Shown one piece after another: positions 1-5,038 of a stretch of DNA of 5,038 nt; within the stretch, counting starts at the first letter, position 1; each line of letters begins with the position of its first letter. The position numbers and the translations under genes are program-made. Source of the stretch: an uncultured Gammaproteobacteria bacterium (GTDB lineage Bacteria; Pseudomonadota; Gammaproteobacteria; Pseudomonadales; UBA5518); the NCBI GenBank assembly GCA_903921135.1, contig CAIXOY010000554.1:1-5038 (forward strand). Direction: 5' to 3'. The notes below the pieces were generated by a model, which was not told the DNA's origin, ran no database searches, and saw nothing but the letters and a program-made list of their open reading frames with translations.

Positions 1-1
1 G

Positions 2-628
2 GCCAAGGAGATCATGGTCGCGGCCCGTGGCGGCGCCGACCCGGACATGAACGCGCGGCTGCGCAAGGCCATCGACCAGGCCAAGCGTGCCTCCATGCCC
101 AAGGACACCCTCGAGCGTGCCATCAAGAAAGGGGCGGGTCTGCTGGACGGCGACGTCCACTATGAGCACGTCACCTACGAAGGCTTCGCGCCGCACCGGG
201 TCCCGGTGATCGTCGAGTGCCTCACCGACAACAAGAACCGCACTGCCATGAGCGTCAGAATGCTCTTCCGCAAGGGGCAGCTGGCCAACTCGGGTTCGGT
301 CAGCTGGGACTTCAAACATCTGGGGATGATCGAGGGCAAGGCTGACAGCCCCGGCGCTGACGCCGAAACCGCTGCCATCGAAGCCGGCGCCCAGGATCTC
401 GAGGATCACGGCGACGGTGTCACGCTCTTTTACACCGACCCTACCGACCTCGACATCGTGAGCCATGCGCTGCCGAATTTCGGGTTCACGGTGCTCTCTT
501 CCAAACTCGGGTATCTGGCCAACAATCCCGTGGCCCTCGACGATGCGGCGCGTGCGGAGGTCGAGGATTTCCTCACCGCGCTGGACGATGACGACGACGT
601 GCAGCAGGTCTATGCGGGCATGGCCTGA
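2..628 (+). CDS. YebC/PmpR/TACO1-family regulator or translation factor, 5'-truncated
   Basis: The reading frame is open from base 2 (Ala-Lys-Glu-Ile-Met) to a TGA at 626-628, giving 208 visible residues. The family is usually about 240 residues, so roughly 30 N-terminal residues lie outside the window. The ATG at 14 is internal, because the residues before it (AKEI) already match the family. In window numbering, family marks are DPDMNARLRKAI (13-24), MPKDTLERAIKKGAG (32-46), YEGFAP (59-64), ECLTDNKNRT (72-81), SGSVSWDF (97-104) and the acidic C-terminal LDDDDDVQQVY (194-204). YebC-family proteins are cytoplasmic; they were described as DNA-binding regulators (PmpR in Pseudomonas), and more recent work on bacterial and mitochondrial (TACO1) members points to helping ribosomes through difficult stretches such as polyproline. 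The WDFKHLGMIE and GYLANNPV stretches resemble, from memory, the extra YebC-like paralog of Pseudomonas rather than classical YebC, so I give no symbol. It converges on the minus-strand gene set and has no evident link to it. Family is confident; molecular role is not. Confidence 0.93.
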   Translation, partial: AKEIMVAARGGADPDMNARLRKAIDQAKRASMPKDTLERAIKKGAGLLDGDVHYEHVTYEGFAPHRVPVIVECLTDNKNRTAMSVRMLFRKGQLANSGSVSWDFKHLGMIEGKADSPGADAETAAIEAGAQDLEDHGDGVTLFYTDPTDLDIVSHALPNFGFTVLSSKLGYLANNPVALDDAARAEVEDFLTALDDDDDVQQVYAGMA

Positions 629-655
629 GGGCTGTCAGCTGTCGCGGGCATGGCC
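614..655. repeat. Short direct repeat at the end of the YebC-like gene
   Basis: The 12-mer GCGGGCATGGCC occurs exactly at 614-625, the last codons of the YebC-like gene, and again at 644-655 just after its stop, offset by 30 bp. Between them, GCTGTCA/GCTGTCG forms a near-perfect 7-nt tandem at 631-644. This may be the remains of a small duplication at the gene end. In GC-rich DNA a chance 12-mer match at this distance is unlikely but possible, and no function is implied. Confidence 0.4.
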
Positions 656-666
656 CACCACTCGTT

Positions 667-711
667 CTGTGGGAGGGGGCCACGCCCCCGACGGGAGCCT
701 CGCCGCTACAG
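667..711. repeat. REP-like GC-rich imperfect palindrome between convergent genes
   Basis: The element is bounded by CTGTGG (667-672) and CTACAG (706-711). These pair over six positions with one G-T wobble and represent two inverted copies of CTGTRG. Inside is a perfect hairpin, GGGGGC (675-680) / GCCCCC (684-689) with loop CAC. An alternative inner pairing is GAGG (673-676) with CCTC (698-701). A GTRG tetranucleotide followed by a GC-rich hairpin is the hallmark of REP elements mobilised by RAYT (TnpA-REP) transposases in gammaproteobacteria, and CTGTGGGAGGGGGC...GCCCCC is very like Pseudomonas REP sequences. The right arm overlaps the last codon and TAG stop of the amidohydrolase gene (706-708). 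No T-run follows the hairpin on either strand, so it is not a canonical intrinsic terminator, although it may slow RNA polymerase or protect mRNA 3' ends. Only one copy is in the window, so repeat status is inferred from form. Confidence 0.5.
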
Positions 712-2010
712 GCCCACCTGCCGCCCGTCTTTCATCACCCACGCCATTTTCTTCAGCACCGTCACATCCACCAGCGGGTCGCCCTGAACGGCCACCAGGT
801 CGGCTCGTTTGCCGGGCTCCAGGCTGCCGATCTCGGCGCTGAGGCCCAGCAGGTCCGCAGCATTCACGGTCGCGGCCGCGATGGCAGTGGCGGGCGTCAT
901 GCCGTTCTTCACCATCAGTTCGAACTCGTCTGCGTTGCGCCCGTGTTTGCTCACGCCGGCATCTGTCCCGAAGGCGATCTTCACGCCGCGCGGCACGGCG
1001 AGTTGCAGTGACTTGCCCGTGACGCTGATGCGCCACTCGATTTTTGCCCGCACCTCGGGGCTGTAGGCCTCCGGGTTCGCAGCCAGGCGCTCGATATAGC
1101 CGTTCACCGTGGAGAGCGTGGGCACGTAGTAGGCGCCGCTTTTCAGGAACAGCCGGATTTCCTCATCGCCAAGCAAGGTGCCGTGCTCTATCGAGTCTGC
1201 GCCCGCTGCGAGCGCCAGCCGTATGCCATCGGCGCCGTGCGCGTGTACCGCGAGTTTCTTGCCGTAGAGATGCGCGGTGTCGACCAGTGCGCGCACCTCG
1301 TCCTCGAAGGCCTGCGCCCCGAGCCCCGCGCCGATGCGGCTGTTCACACCGCCGGTGGTGGCGATCTTGATCACGTCGACGCCACGTCCGATCTGCAGGC
1401 GCACTGCGCGGCGACAGGATTCGGTGCCATCACAGACGTTATCGTGGCTGAGTGCGGAGTGGAGGTCCTCGCGCATCCCCAGGCGCTCGTCCATGTGGCC
1501 CGAGGTGGTCGAAATGGAGCGACCGGCGTCGACGATGCGCGGGCCTTCCACCAGCCCTTCGGCTACCGCATCGCGCAGCGCGAGCGTGGCGCCGGTGCCG
1601 TCACCGAGGTTGCGCACGGTGGTGAAGCCTGCGCGCAGTGTCTTGCGGGCGTTCGCAAGCGTGCGGTAGGCGACCGCGGCATCCGAGAGCGTGACGTCCT
1701 CCACGAGGCCGCCCACGCCGCCCGTGTCGGAGGCGAGATGCACATGGCTGTCGATCAGCCCCGGCAGCACAAAGCGCTCGCGCAGGTCCACCACCTGCGC
1801 AGACCCGAGCCCCAGTTCCGCTGGCGTCCGGAACCCGTCTTCCACGGCGTGGATGCGCCCGTCGCGCACCACCACGGTGGAGGCGCCGCGCGGTGCCTTG
1901 CCGGGCCGGTCAAGCAACTGGCCGGCGTGTACAACGAGGTCTTCCGCAAGCGCAGCAGCAGAGAGCAGCGCGGCGCAGCTGAGTGCGGCCAGGAATGAGG
2001 TCTTTTTCAC
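706..2010 (-). CDS. Exported amidohydrolase, COG1228 Xaa-Pro dipeptidase/imidazolonepropionase-like
   Basis: The protein has 434 residues and starts at GTG (2008-2010). This start is chosen because VKKTSFLAAL...AAALA forms a signal peptide with likely cleavage at A22/E23, because GGAGG lies 10 nt upstream, and because no in-frame ATG fits. The frame stays open upstream only as a shadow of the DUF885 gene. The fold is an amidohydrolase TIM barrel between beta-sandwich strands: DGRIHAVEDG (50-59), the metal motif DSHVHL (H89, H91), the probable carboxylated Lys in VDVIKIATTGG (K215), VHAHG (H256, H258), SIEHG (H276), FGTDAG (D350), then the closing SLEPGKRADLVAVQGDP (396-412). All expected metal ligands are present. 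Characterised relatives (Sgx9260, Cc2672) cleave Xaa-Pro or Xaa-Arg/Lys dipeptides. The signal peptide places it in the periplasm or outside. The mature chain has only two cysteines, C193 and C199, just before the K215 strand. It is the last gene of the unit, overlapping the DUF885 stop by 4 nt. Superfamily is near certain; the substrate is not, and other amide or lactone substrates are possible. Confidence 0.93.
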   Translation of the reverse strand: MKKTSFLAALSCAALLSAAALAEDLVVHAGQLLDRPGKAPRGASTVVVRDGRIHAVEDGFRTPAELGLGSAQVVDLRERFVLPGLIDSHVHLASDTGGVGGLVEDVTLSDAAVAYRTLANARKTLRAGFTTVRNLGDGTGATLALRDAVAEGLVEGPRIVDAGRSISTTSGHMDERLGMREDLHSALSHDNVCDGTESCRRAVRLQIGRGVDVIKIATTGGVNSRIGAGLGAQAFEDEVRALVDTAHLYGKKLAVHAHGADGIRLALAAGADSIEHGTLLGDEEIRLFLKSGAYYVPTLSTVNGYIERLAANPEAYSPEVRAKIEWRISVTGKSLQLAVPRGVKIAFGTDAGVSKHGRNADEFELMVKNGMTPATAIAAATVNAADLLGLSAEIGSLEPGKRADLVAVQGDPLVDVTVLKKMAWVMKDGRQVGL

Positions 2011-3797
2011 GGCTTGCGAGCCTCCGTTGGCAGGTTGCCGGATTGTCCGGTGGCGGCGATCCAGGTGTCCACGTTTCGCTCGAGCACGGCGAGCGGCAAC
2101 GCACCGCTGCCCAGCACCACGTCGTGGAAGGCGCGTACGTCGAAGCGCTCGCCGAGCGCGGTCTCGGCGCGTGTGCGCAACTCGCGGATTTTCAGCTGAC
2201 CGATCTTGTAGGCGAGCGCCTGGCCGGGCCAGGTGATGTAGCGGTCCACTTCGACAGTGACGTCGTGCTCCTGCTTGCCGGCGTTCTGCATGAAATAGTC
2301 GATGGCCTGCTGCCGGCTCCAGCCGAAGGCGTGGATGCCGGTATCCACCACCAGCCGTACCGCGCGCCACATCTCGTAGGTGAGTTGTCCGAAGCGCGAG
2401 TACGGATCCTGATAGAGCCCCAGGTCCGGCCCGAGACTCTCGCTGTACAGGGCCCAGCCCTCGACGAAGGCCGTATAGCCGGACTCGGTGCGGAACTTCG
2501 GCAGACCTTCGAGTTCTTGCCCGAGCGCGATCTGCAGGTGATGGCCCGGGACGGACTCATGTGCCGAGAGCGCTTCCATCTCCCAGGTCGGGCGCGTCTC
2601 CAGCCGGTAGGTGTTGGCGAAGAACAGCCCCGCCCGTCCTGCGCCCGGGGAGCCGGGCTGGTAGTAGGCGGTGGTGGCCGAGGGGGCGACGTGCGCGGGG
2701 ATCTCGCTCACGCCGTAGGGTAGCCGGGGCAGGGTGCCGAAGAGCCGTGGCAGCCCGGCATCGATGCGCTTGCAGATGTCTCGGTAGGCGCGCAGGAGTG
2801 AGGGAGCATCGGTGTGGTAGAAGCGCGGGTCGGTGCGCAGGAAGTGGAAGAACTCCTCCATGCTCCCCTCGAACCCGGCTTCCGATTTCACCTGTTCCAT
2901 GGCGGCGCGAATGCGCTTCACCTCCGAGAGCCCCAGCGCATGGATGGCCTCGGGCGTCATGTCGGTGGTGGTGTGGTGGCGCACGGCATGCGCGTACCAG
3001 GCCTTGCCTTCCGGCAGCGCGGAAATCGAAATGCTCTCGCGTGTCTTCGGGTAGTAGTCGCGACTCCAGAACGACAGGAGCTCACGGTAGGCGGGCAATA
3101 CCTTGTCCCGGACGACCGCGCGCGTACGCGCCTGCAGCCGCTCGCGCTCTCCCGCGGGGATCGACGAGGGCAGGTTCGCCAGCGCCGTGACGAAGGGGCT
3201 CTGTTCCAGCGCTTGCGTGGCCAGGGCCGCCAGTTGCGGCTCCACCTTGGCGAGTGGTGCGCGCGGTGGCGTGATGCCGCGCCTGGCGCCCTCGGCAAGC
3301 ACGTCCTCCAGCTGTTGCAGCGCCTGTGGCACCTGCTCGAGCCGCGCAATGTAGTCTTCGACGTGGTGCACCGAATCAAGCGGGGCCTGCGCCAGATCTG
3401 CTGCCAATCCGCCCGGCAGGCTGTACTGCTGGTTCACGGGCATGAGTTCGTAGGGGAAGCGCTGGCCCTCGACCGCGCCCTGCAGGCGGTCGAGGAAGAT
3501 CTCGCGATTCTCAAGGCTGCGGGTGCTGAGCCCCGCGACGGGCATGGCCTGCAGTTCGGCCAGTGCGTTGCGATCATGCTGCTGGCGGCGCTGTATCGCG
3601 GCCAGTGAGACATCATCGATACGGGCGTTCCAGCGCAGATCGCCGAGGCTGCTGGCCCAGAGCGGGGACTGCTCCATCTGGTAGTCCCATTCGCGGGCGA
3701 AGAAGGCGTCGAGGGCCTTGTCTGCATCGCTCCCGCGTGCTGGCAGCGCGATCAGCACTGCGAGCGAGACGAACAGGATGTTCGCGCGGAAAAGCAT
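2007..3797 (-). CDS. Exported DUF885-family predicted metallopeptidase
   Basis: The protein has 596 residues, typical of the exported members of the family (Pfam PF05960, DUF885). The ATG at 3797-3795 is fixed by GGAGGT 4 nt upstream and by the signal peptide MLFRANILFVSLAVLIALPARG, with likely cleavage after ARG (residue 22). The mostly helical body leads to the putative metal site AHESVPGHHLQ (H413, E414, H419, H420), followed on the next helix by FVEGWALYSE (E446, E453). This is the HExxxGHH plus downstream Glu arrangement seen across DUF885. Further family marks are SRFGQLTYEMWRAVRL (467-482), ITWPGQALAYKIG (521-533) and the C-terminal FHDVVLGSGALPLAVLE (557-573). The family is predicted to be zinc-dependent, with folds reported to resemble M32/M3-like carboxypeptidases, but most members have no proven substrate. 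It should act in the periplasm. It sits 13 bp after the AGCS symporter and its TGA overlaps the GTG of the amidohydrolase, so all three are probably co-expressed. No catalytic residue appears lost. Peptidase function is inferred from motif and neighbours. Confidence 0.93.
   Translation of the reverse strand: MLFRANILFVSLAVLIALPARGSDADKALDAFFAREWDYQMEQSPLWASSLGDLRWNARIDDVSLAAIQRRQQHDRNALAELQAMPVAGLSTRSLENREIFLDRLQGAVEGQRFPYELMPVNQQYSLPGGLAADLAQAPLDSVHHVEDYIARLEQVPQALQQLEDVLAEGARRGITPPRAPLAKVEPQLAALATQALEQSPFVTALANLPSSIPAGERERLQARTRAVVRDKVLPAYRELLSFWSRDYYPKTRESISISALPEGKAWYAHAVRHHTTTDMTPEAIHALGLSEVKRIRAAMEQVKSEAGFEGSMEEFFHFLRTDPRFYHTDAPSLLRAYRDICKRIDAGLPRLFGTLPRLPYGVSEIPAHVAPSATTAYYQPGSPGAGRAGLFFANTYRLETRPTWEMEALSAHESVPGHHLQIALGQELEGLPKFRTESGYTAFVEGWALYSESLGPDLGLYQDPYSRFGQLTYEMWRAVRLVVDTGIHAFGWSRQQAIDYFMQNAGKQEHDVTVEVDRYITWPGQALAYKIGQLKIRELRTRAETALGERFDVRAFHDVVLGSGALPLAVLERNVDTWIAATGQSGNLPTEARKP
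2021..2025 (-). promoter_or_regulatory. Ribosome binding site supporting the GTG start of the amidohydrolase
   Basis: On the minus strand GGAGG occurs inside the last codons of the DUF885 gene (ACG GAG GCT), 10 nt before the GTG at 2010-2008. The spacing is slightly long, which fits a start that depends partly on ribosomes arriving from the upstream gene through the GTGA overlap. It is the main non-protein evidence for this start codon. Confidence 0.6.
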
Positions 3798-3801
3798 TGA
3801 T

Positions 3802-3807
3802 ACCTCC
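3802..3807 (-). promoter_or_regulatory. Strong ribosome binding site for the DUF885 gene
   Basis: On the minus strand GGAGGT followed by ATCA precedes the ATG at 3797-3795. It matches the anti-Shine-Dalgarno core at good spacing and fills half of the 13-bp gap after the symporter stop codon. This leaves no room for a promoter and indicates that the DUF885 gene is read from the symporter transcript. Confidence 0.8.
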
Positions 3808-3810
3808 GTG

Positions 3811-5038
3811 TCAGGGTGAGCCGATCAGGTGCTCCGGTGCCTCGCGTGTGCGGCGTATCTCGCCGCGGGCCAGGCGGTCGAAGTAGCTCCGCATTTCGCG
3901 CCGCACCACCGGTGCCAGCAAGTACAGGCCGATCACGTTCGGCACCGCCATCAGGAAGTAGATGGCATCGGCGAAATCCACCAGCTGATCGAGCTCCATC
4001 GTCACGCCCACCACCGTGGCGGACAGGAAAAAGAGCTTGTAGCAGACGTCGACGGTGGCGGTTTCGCCGAAGAGGTAGTTGGCCGCCTTGGTGCCGTAGT
4101 AGCAGTAGCTGATCATCGTGGAGTAGGCGAACAGCATCACCACCACGGCGAGCACGTACGGGAACCAGGGCATGACCGTGCCGAAGGCCACCGAGGTGAG
4201 GGCCACACCCTGCGCGGAGGGGTCGATCGTTGCGGCTCCCGAGATCACGATCACCAGTGCGGTCATGGTGCAGATGATCACCGTGTCAATGAAGGGCTCC
4301 CAGAGTGCGACCAGACCTTCGGTCATGGGCTCGCTGGTTTTCACACTGGCGTGCGCGATCGGCGCTGAACCGATGCCTGCCTCGTTGGAGAACGCCGCGC
4401 GGCGGAAACCCTGCAGCAGCACACCGATCATGCCGCCTTGCACGCCTTCCGGGCTGAAGGCCCCGACCAGTATCTGCGCGAGTGCCGAGGGGATGTGCTC
4501 GGCGTTCACGCCGATCACCACGAGGCCTGCCAGAAGGTAGATGCCCGCCATCAGCGGCACGAGTTTGTCCGTGACCTTCGCGATGCGGCTGATGCCGCCC
4601 AGCACCACCACGCCTGTGGCCACCGCCATGCCGGCGCCAAAGAGCCATGCGCGGCCGGCGAGAACGCTGTCTTCCCCGCCCGTGATCAGCAGCACCTGCT
4701 GGTAAGCGTTGTTCACCTGGAAGAAATTGCCCGAGCCGATGGTGCCGAAAACGCAAAGCACCGCGAAGCTGATCCCGAGGAAGCGCCCCAGCGGTGCGAG
4801 TGACGGGTAATTCGCGGCAATGCCTTGCGAGAGGTAGTACATCGGCCCGCCCGAGACGCTGCCGTCGGGCCGCTCGTGACGGTACTTCACGGCCAGCGTG
4901 CACTCGCAGAATTTGGTGGCCATACCGAGGAATGCGGCCACGATCATCCAGAACGCCGCACCCGGCCCGCCGATGGTCACAGCCACCGCCACCCCGGCGA
5001 TGTTGCCGAGGCCCACGGTTCCCGAGAGCGCTGTCGCC
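3811..5038 (-). CDS. AGCS-family sodium:alanine (amino acid) symporter, 5'-truncated
   Basis: The frame is open from the window edge (5037) to a TGA at 3813-3811, giving 408 visible residues. The GTG at 5016-5014 is not the start, because upstream codons read ATALSGT in frame with the conserved LSGTVGLGNIAGVA segment. The N-terminus, probably the first one or two membrane segments, lies outside the window. In window numbering, AGCS marks are LSGTVGLGNIAGVA (4-17), GGPGAAFWM (23-31), GMATKFCECTLAVKYR (38-53), SGGPMYYL (62-69), GSGNFFQVNNAYQ (101-113), AAFSNEAGIGSAPIAHA (214-230), EPFIDT (247-252) and MISYCYYGTKAANYLFG (308-324). Long hydrophobic stretches alternate throughout, and a charged cytoplasmic tail rich in Arg and Glu follows residue 378. 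The family imports alanine, glycine or similar small amino acids with Na+ across the inner membrane. As the first visible gene before two exported hydrolases, it could take up their products. The exact amino acid cannot be told from sequence, and the promoter would lie beyond the window. Confidence 0.95.
   Translation of the reverse strand, partial: ATALSGTVGLGNIAGVAVAVTIGGPGAAFWMIVAAFLGMATKFCECTLAVKYRHERPDGSVSGGPMYYLSQGIAANYPSLAPLGRFLGISFAVLCVFGTIGSGNFFQVNNAYQQVLLITGGEDSVLAGRAWLFGAGMAVATGVVVLGGISRIAKVTDKLVPLMAGIYLLAGLVVIGVNAEHIPSALAQILVGAFSPEGVQGGMIGVLLQGFRRAAFSNEAGIGSAPIAHASVKTSEPMTEGLVALWEPFIDTVIICTMTALVIVISGAATIDPSAQGVALTSVAFGTVMPWFPYVLAVVVMLFAYSTMISYCYYGTKAANYLFGETATVDVCYKLFFLSATVVGVTMELDQLVDFADAIYFLMAVPNVIGLYLLAPVVRREMRSYFDRLARGEIRRTREAPEHLIGSP

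Noticed and set aside
675..689. Intrinsic terminator
   Set aside because: The hairpin is strong but no T-run follows on either strand. It is better described as part of the REP-like palindrome.
1974..1976. Lipoprotein signal around C12 of the amidohydrolase leader
   Set aside because: Residues before the Cys (A-L-S) do not fit a lipobox, while A-L-A before E23 fits signal peptidase I.
1183..1998. Long plus-strand open frame (271 codons) antisense to the amidohydrolase gene
   Set aside because: The translation is rich in His, Arg, Ala and Gly with no recognisable domain, and it mirrors the conserved amidohydrolase codons on the other strand.
2011..2370. In-frame open extension of 120 codons upstream of the amidohydrolase GTG
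   Set aside because: It lies wholly inside the DUF885 gene, is rich in Arg in a way typical of off-frame GC-rich DNA, has no family similarity, and would bury a clear signal peptide in mid-protein.
2814..3608. Long plus-strand open frame (264 codons) antisense to the DUF885 gene
   Set aside because: It is opposite a well-supported conserved gene. Long antisense frames are expected in GC-rich DNA, and I see no recognisable domain in the translation.
3829..4368. Plus-strand open frame rich in histidine, opposite the symporter gene
   Set aside because: The His-rich run is the reverse complement of hydrophobic and Met/Val codons of the membrane protein, so it is not a metal-binding protein.
5014..5016. 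GTG as start of the symporter
   Set aside because: Codons upstream in the same frame continue the conserved LSGT motif, so this is an internal Val and the gene extends past the window.

Overview
The window looks like chromosomal DNA from a GC-rich bacterium, most likely a gammaproteobacterium. Three things suggest this: strong G/C preference at third codon positions, a YebC-like protein of the kind I recall as an extra paralog in Pseudomonas and relatives, and a GTRG-headed palindrome resembling the REP elements of that class. The species cannot be named from this sequence. I see no tRNA, rRNA, CRISPR array, insertion sequence or phage gene, and coding density is very high.

Layout: (1) at the left edge, on the plus strand, is the 3' part of a YebC/PmpR/TACO1-family gene that has lost about 30 N-terminal codons to the window edge. 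(2) A 77-bp convergent gap (629-705) holds a GC-rich imperfect palindrome (667-711). Its right arm runs into the next gene and contains that gene's stop codon. (3) The rest, 706-5038, is a compact minus-strand gene set. Read in transcription order it is an AGCS-family sodium:amino acid symporter (5' end outside the window), a 13-bp gap with a strong ribosome binding site, an exported DUF885 predicted metallopeptidase, then a GTGA stop/start overlap leading into an exported COG1228-type amidohydrolase of the Xaa-Pro dipeptidase/imidazolonepropionase-like group.

Working model (inference): the minus-strand genes form one transcription unit for scavenging peptides. The DUF885 protein and the amidohydrolase both carry apparent Sec signal peptides, so they would cut peptides or dipeptides outside the cytoplasm. 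The symporter would then take up the released small neutral amino acids. No substrate can be proved from sequence. The DUF885 partner is the least understood component. All coding regions otherwise look intact and ordinary. I do not see convincing evidence of a wholly new type of system; the points most worth following are the operon's combined role and the palindrome that supplies a stop codon.
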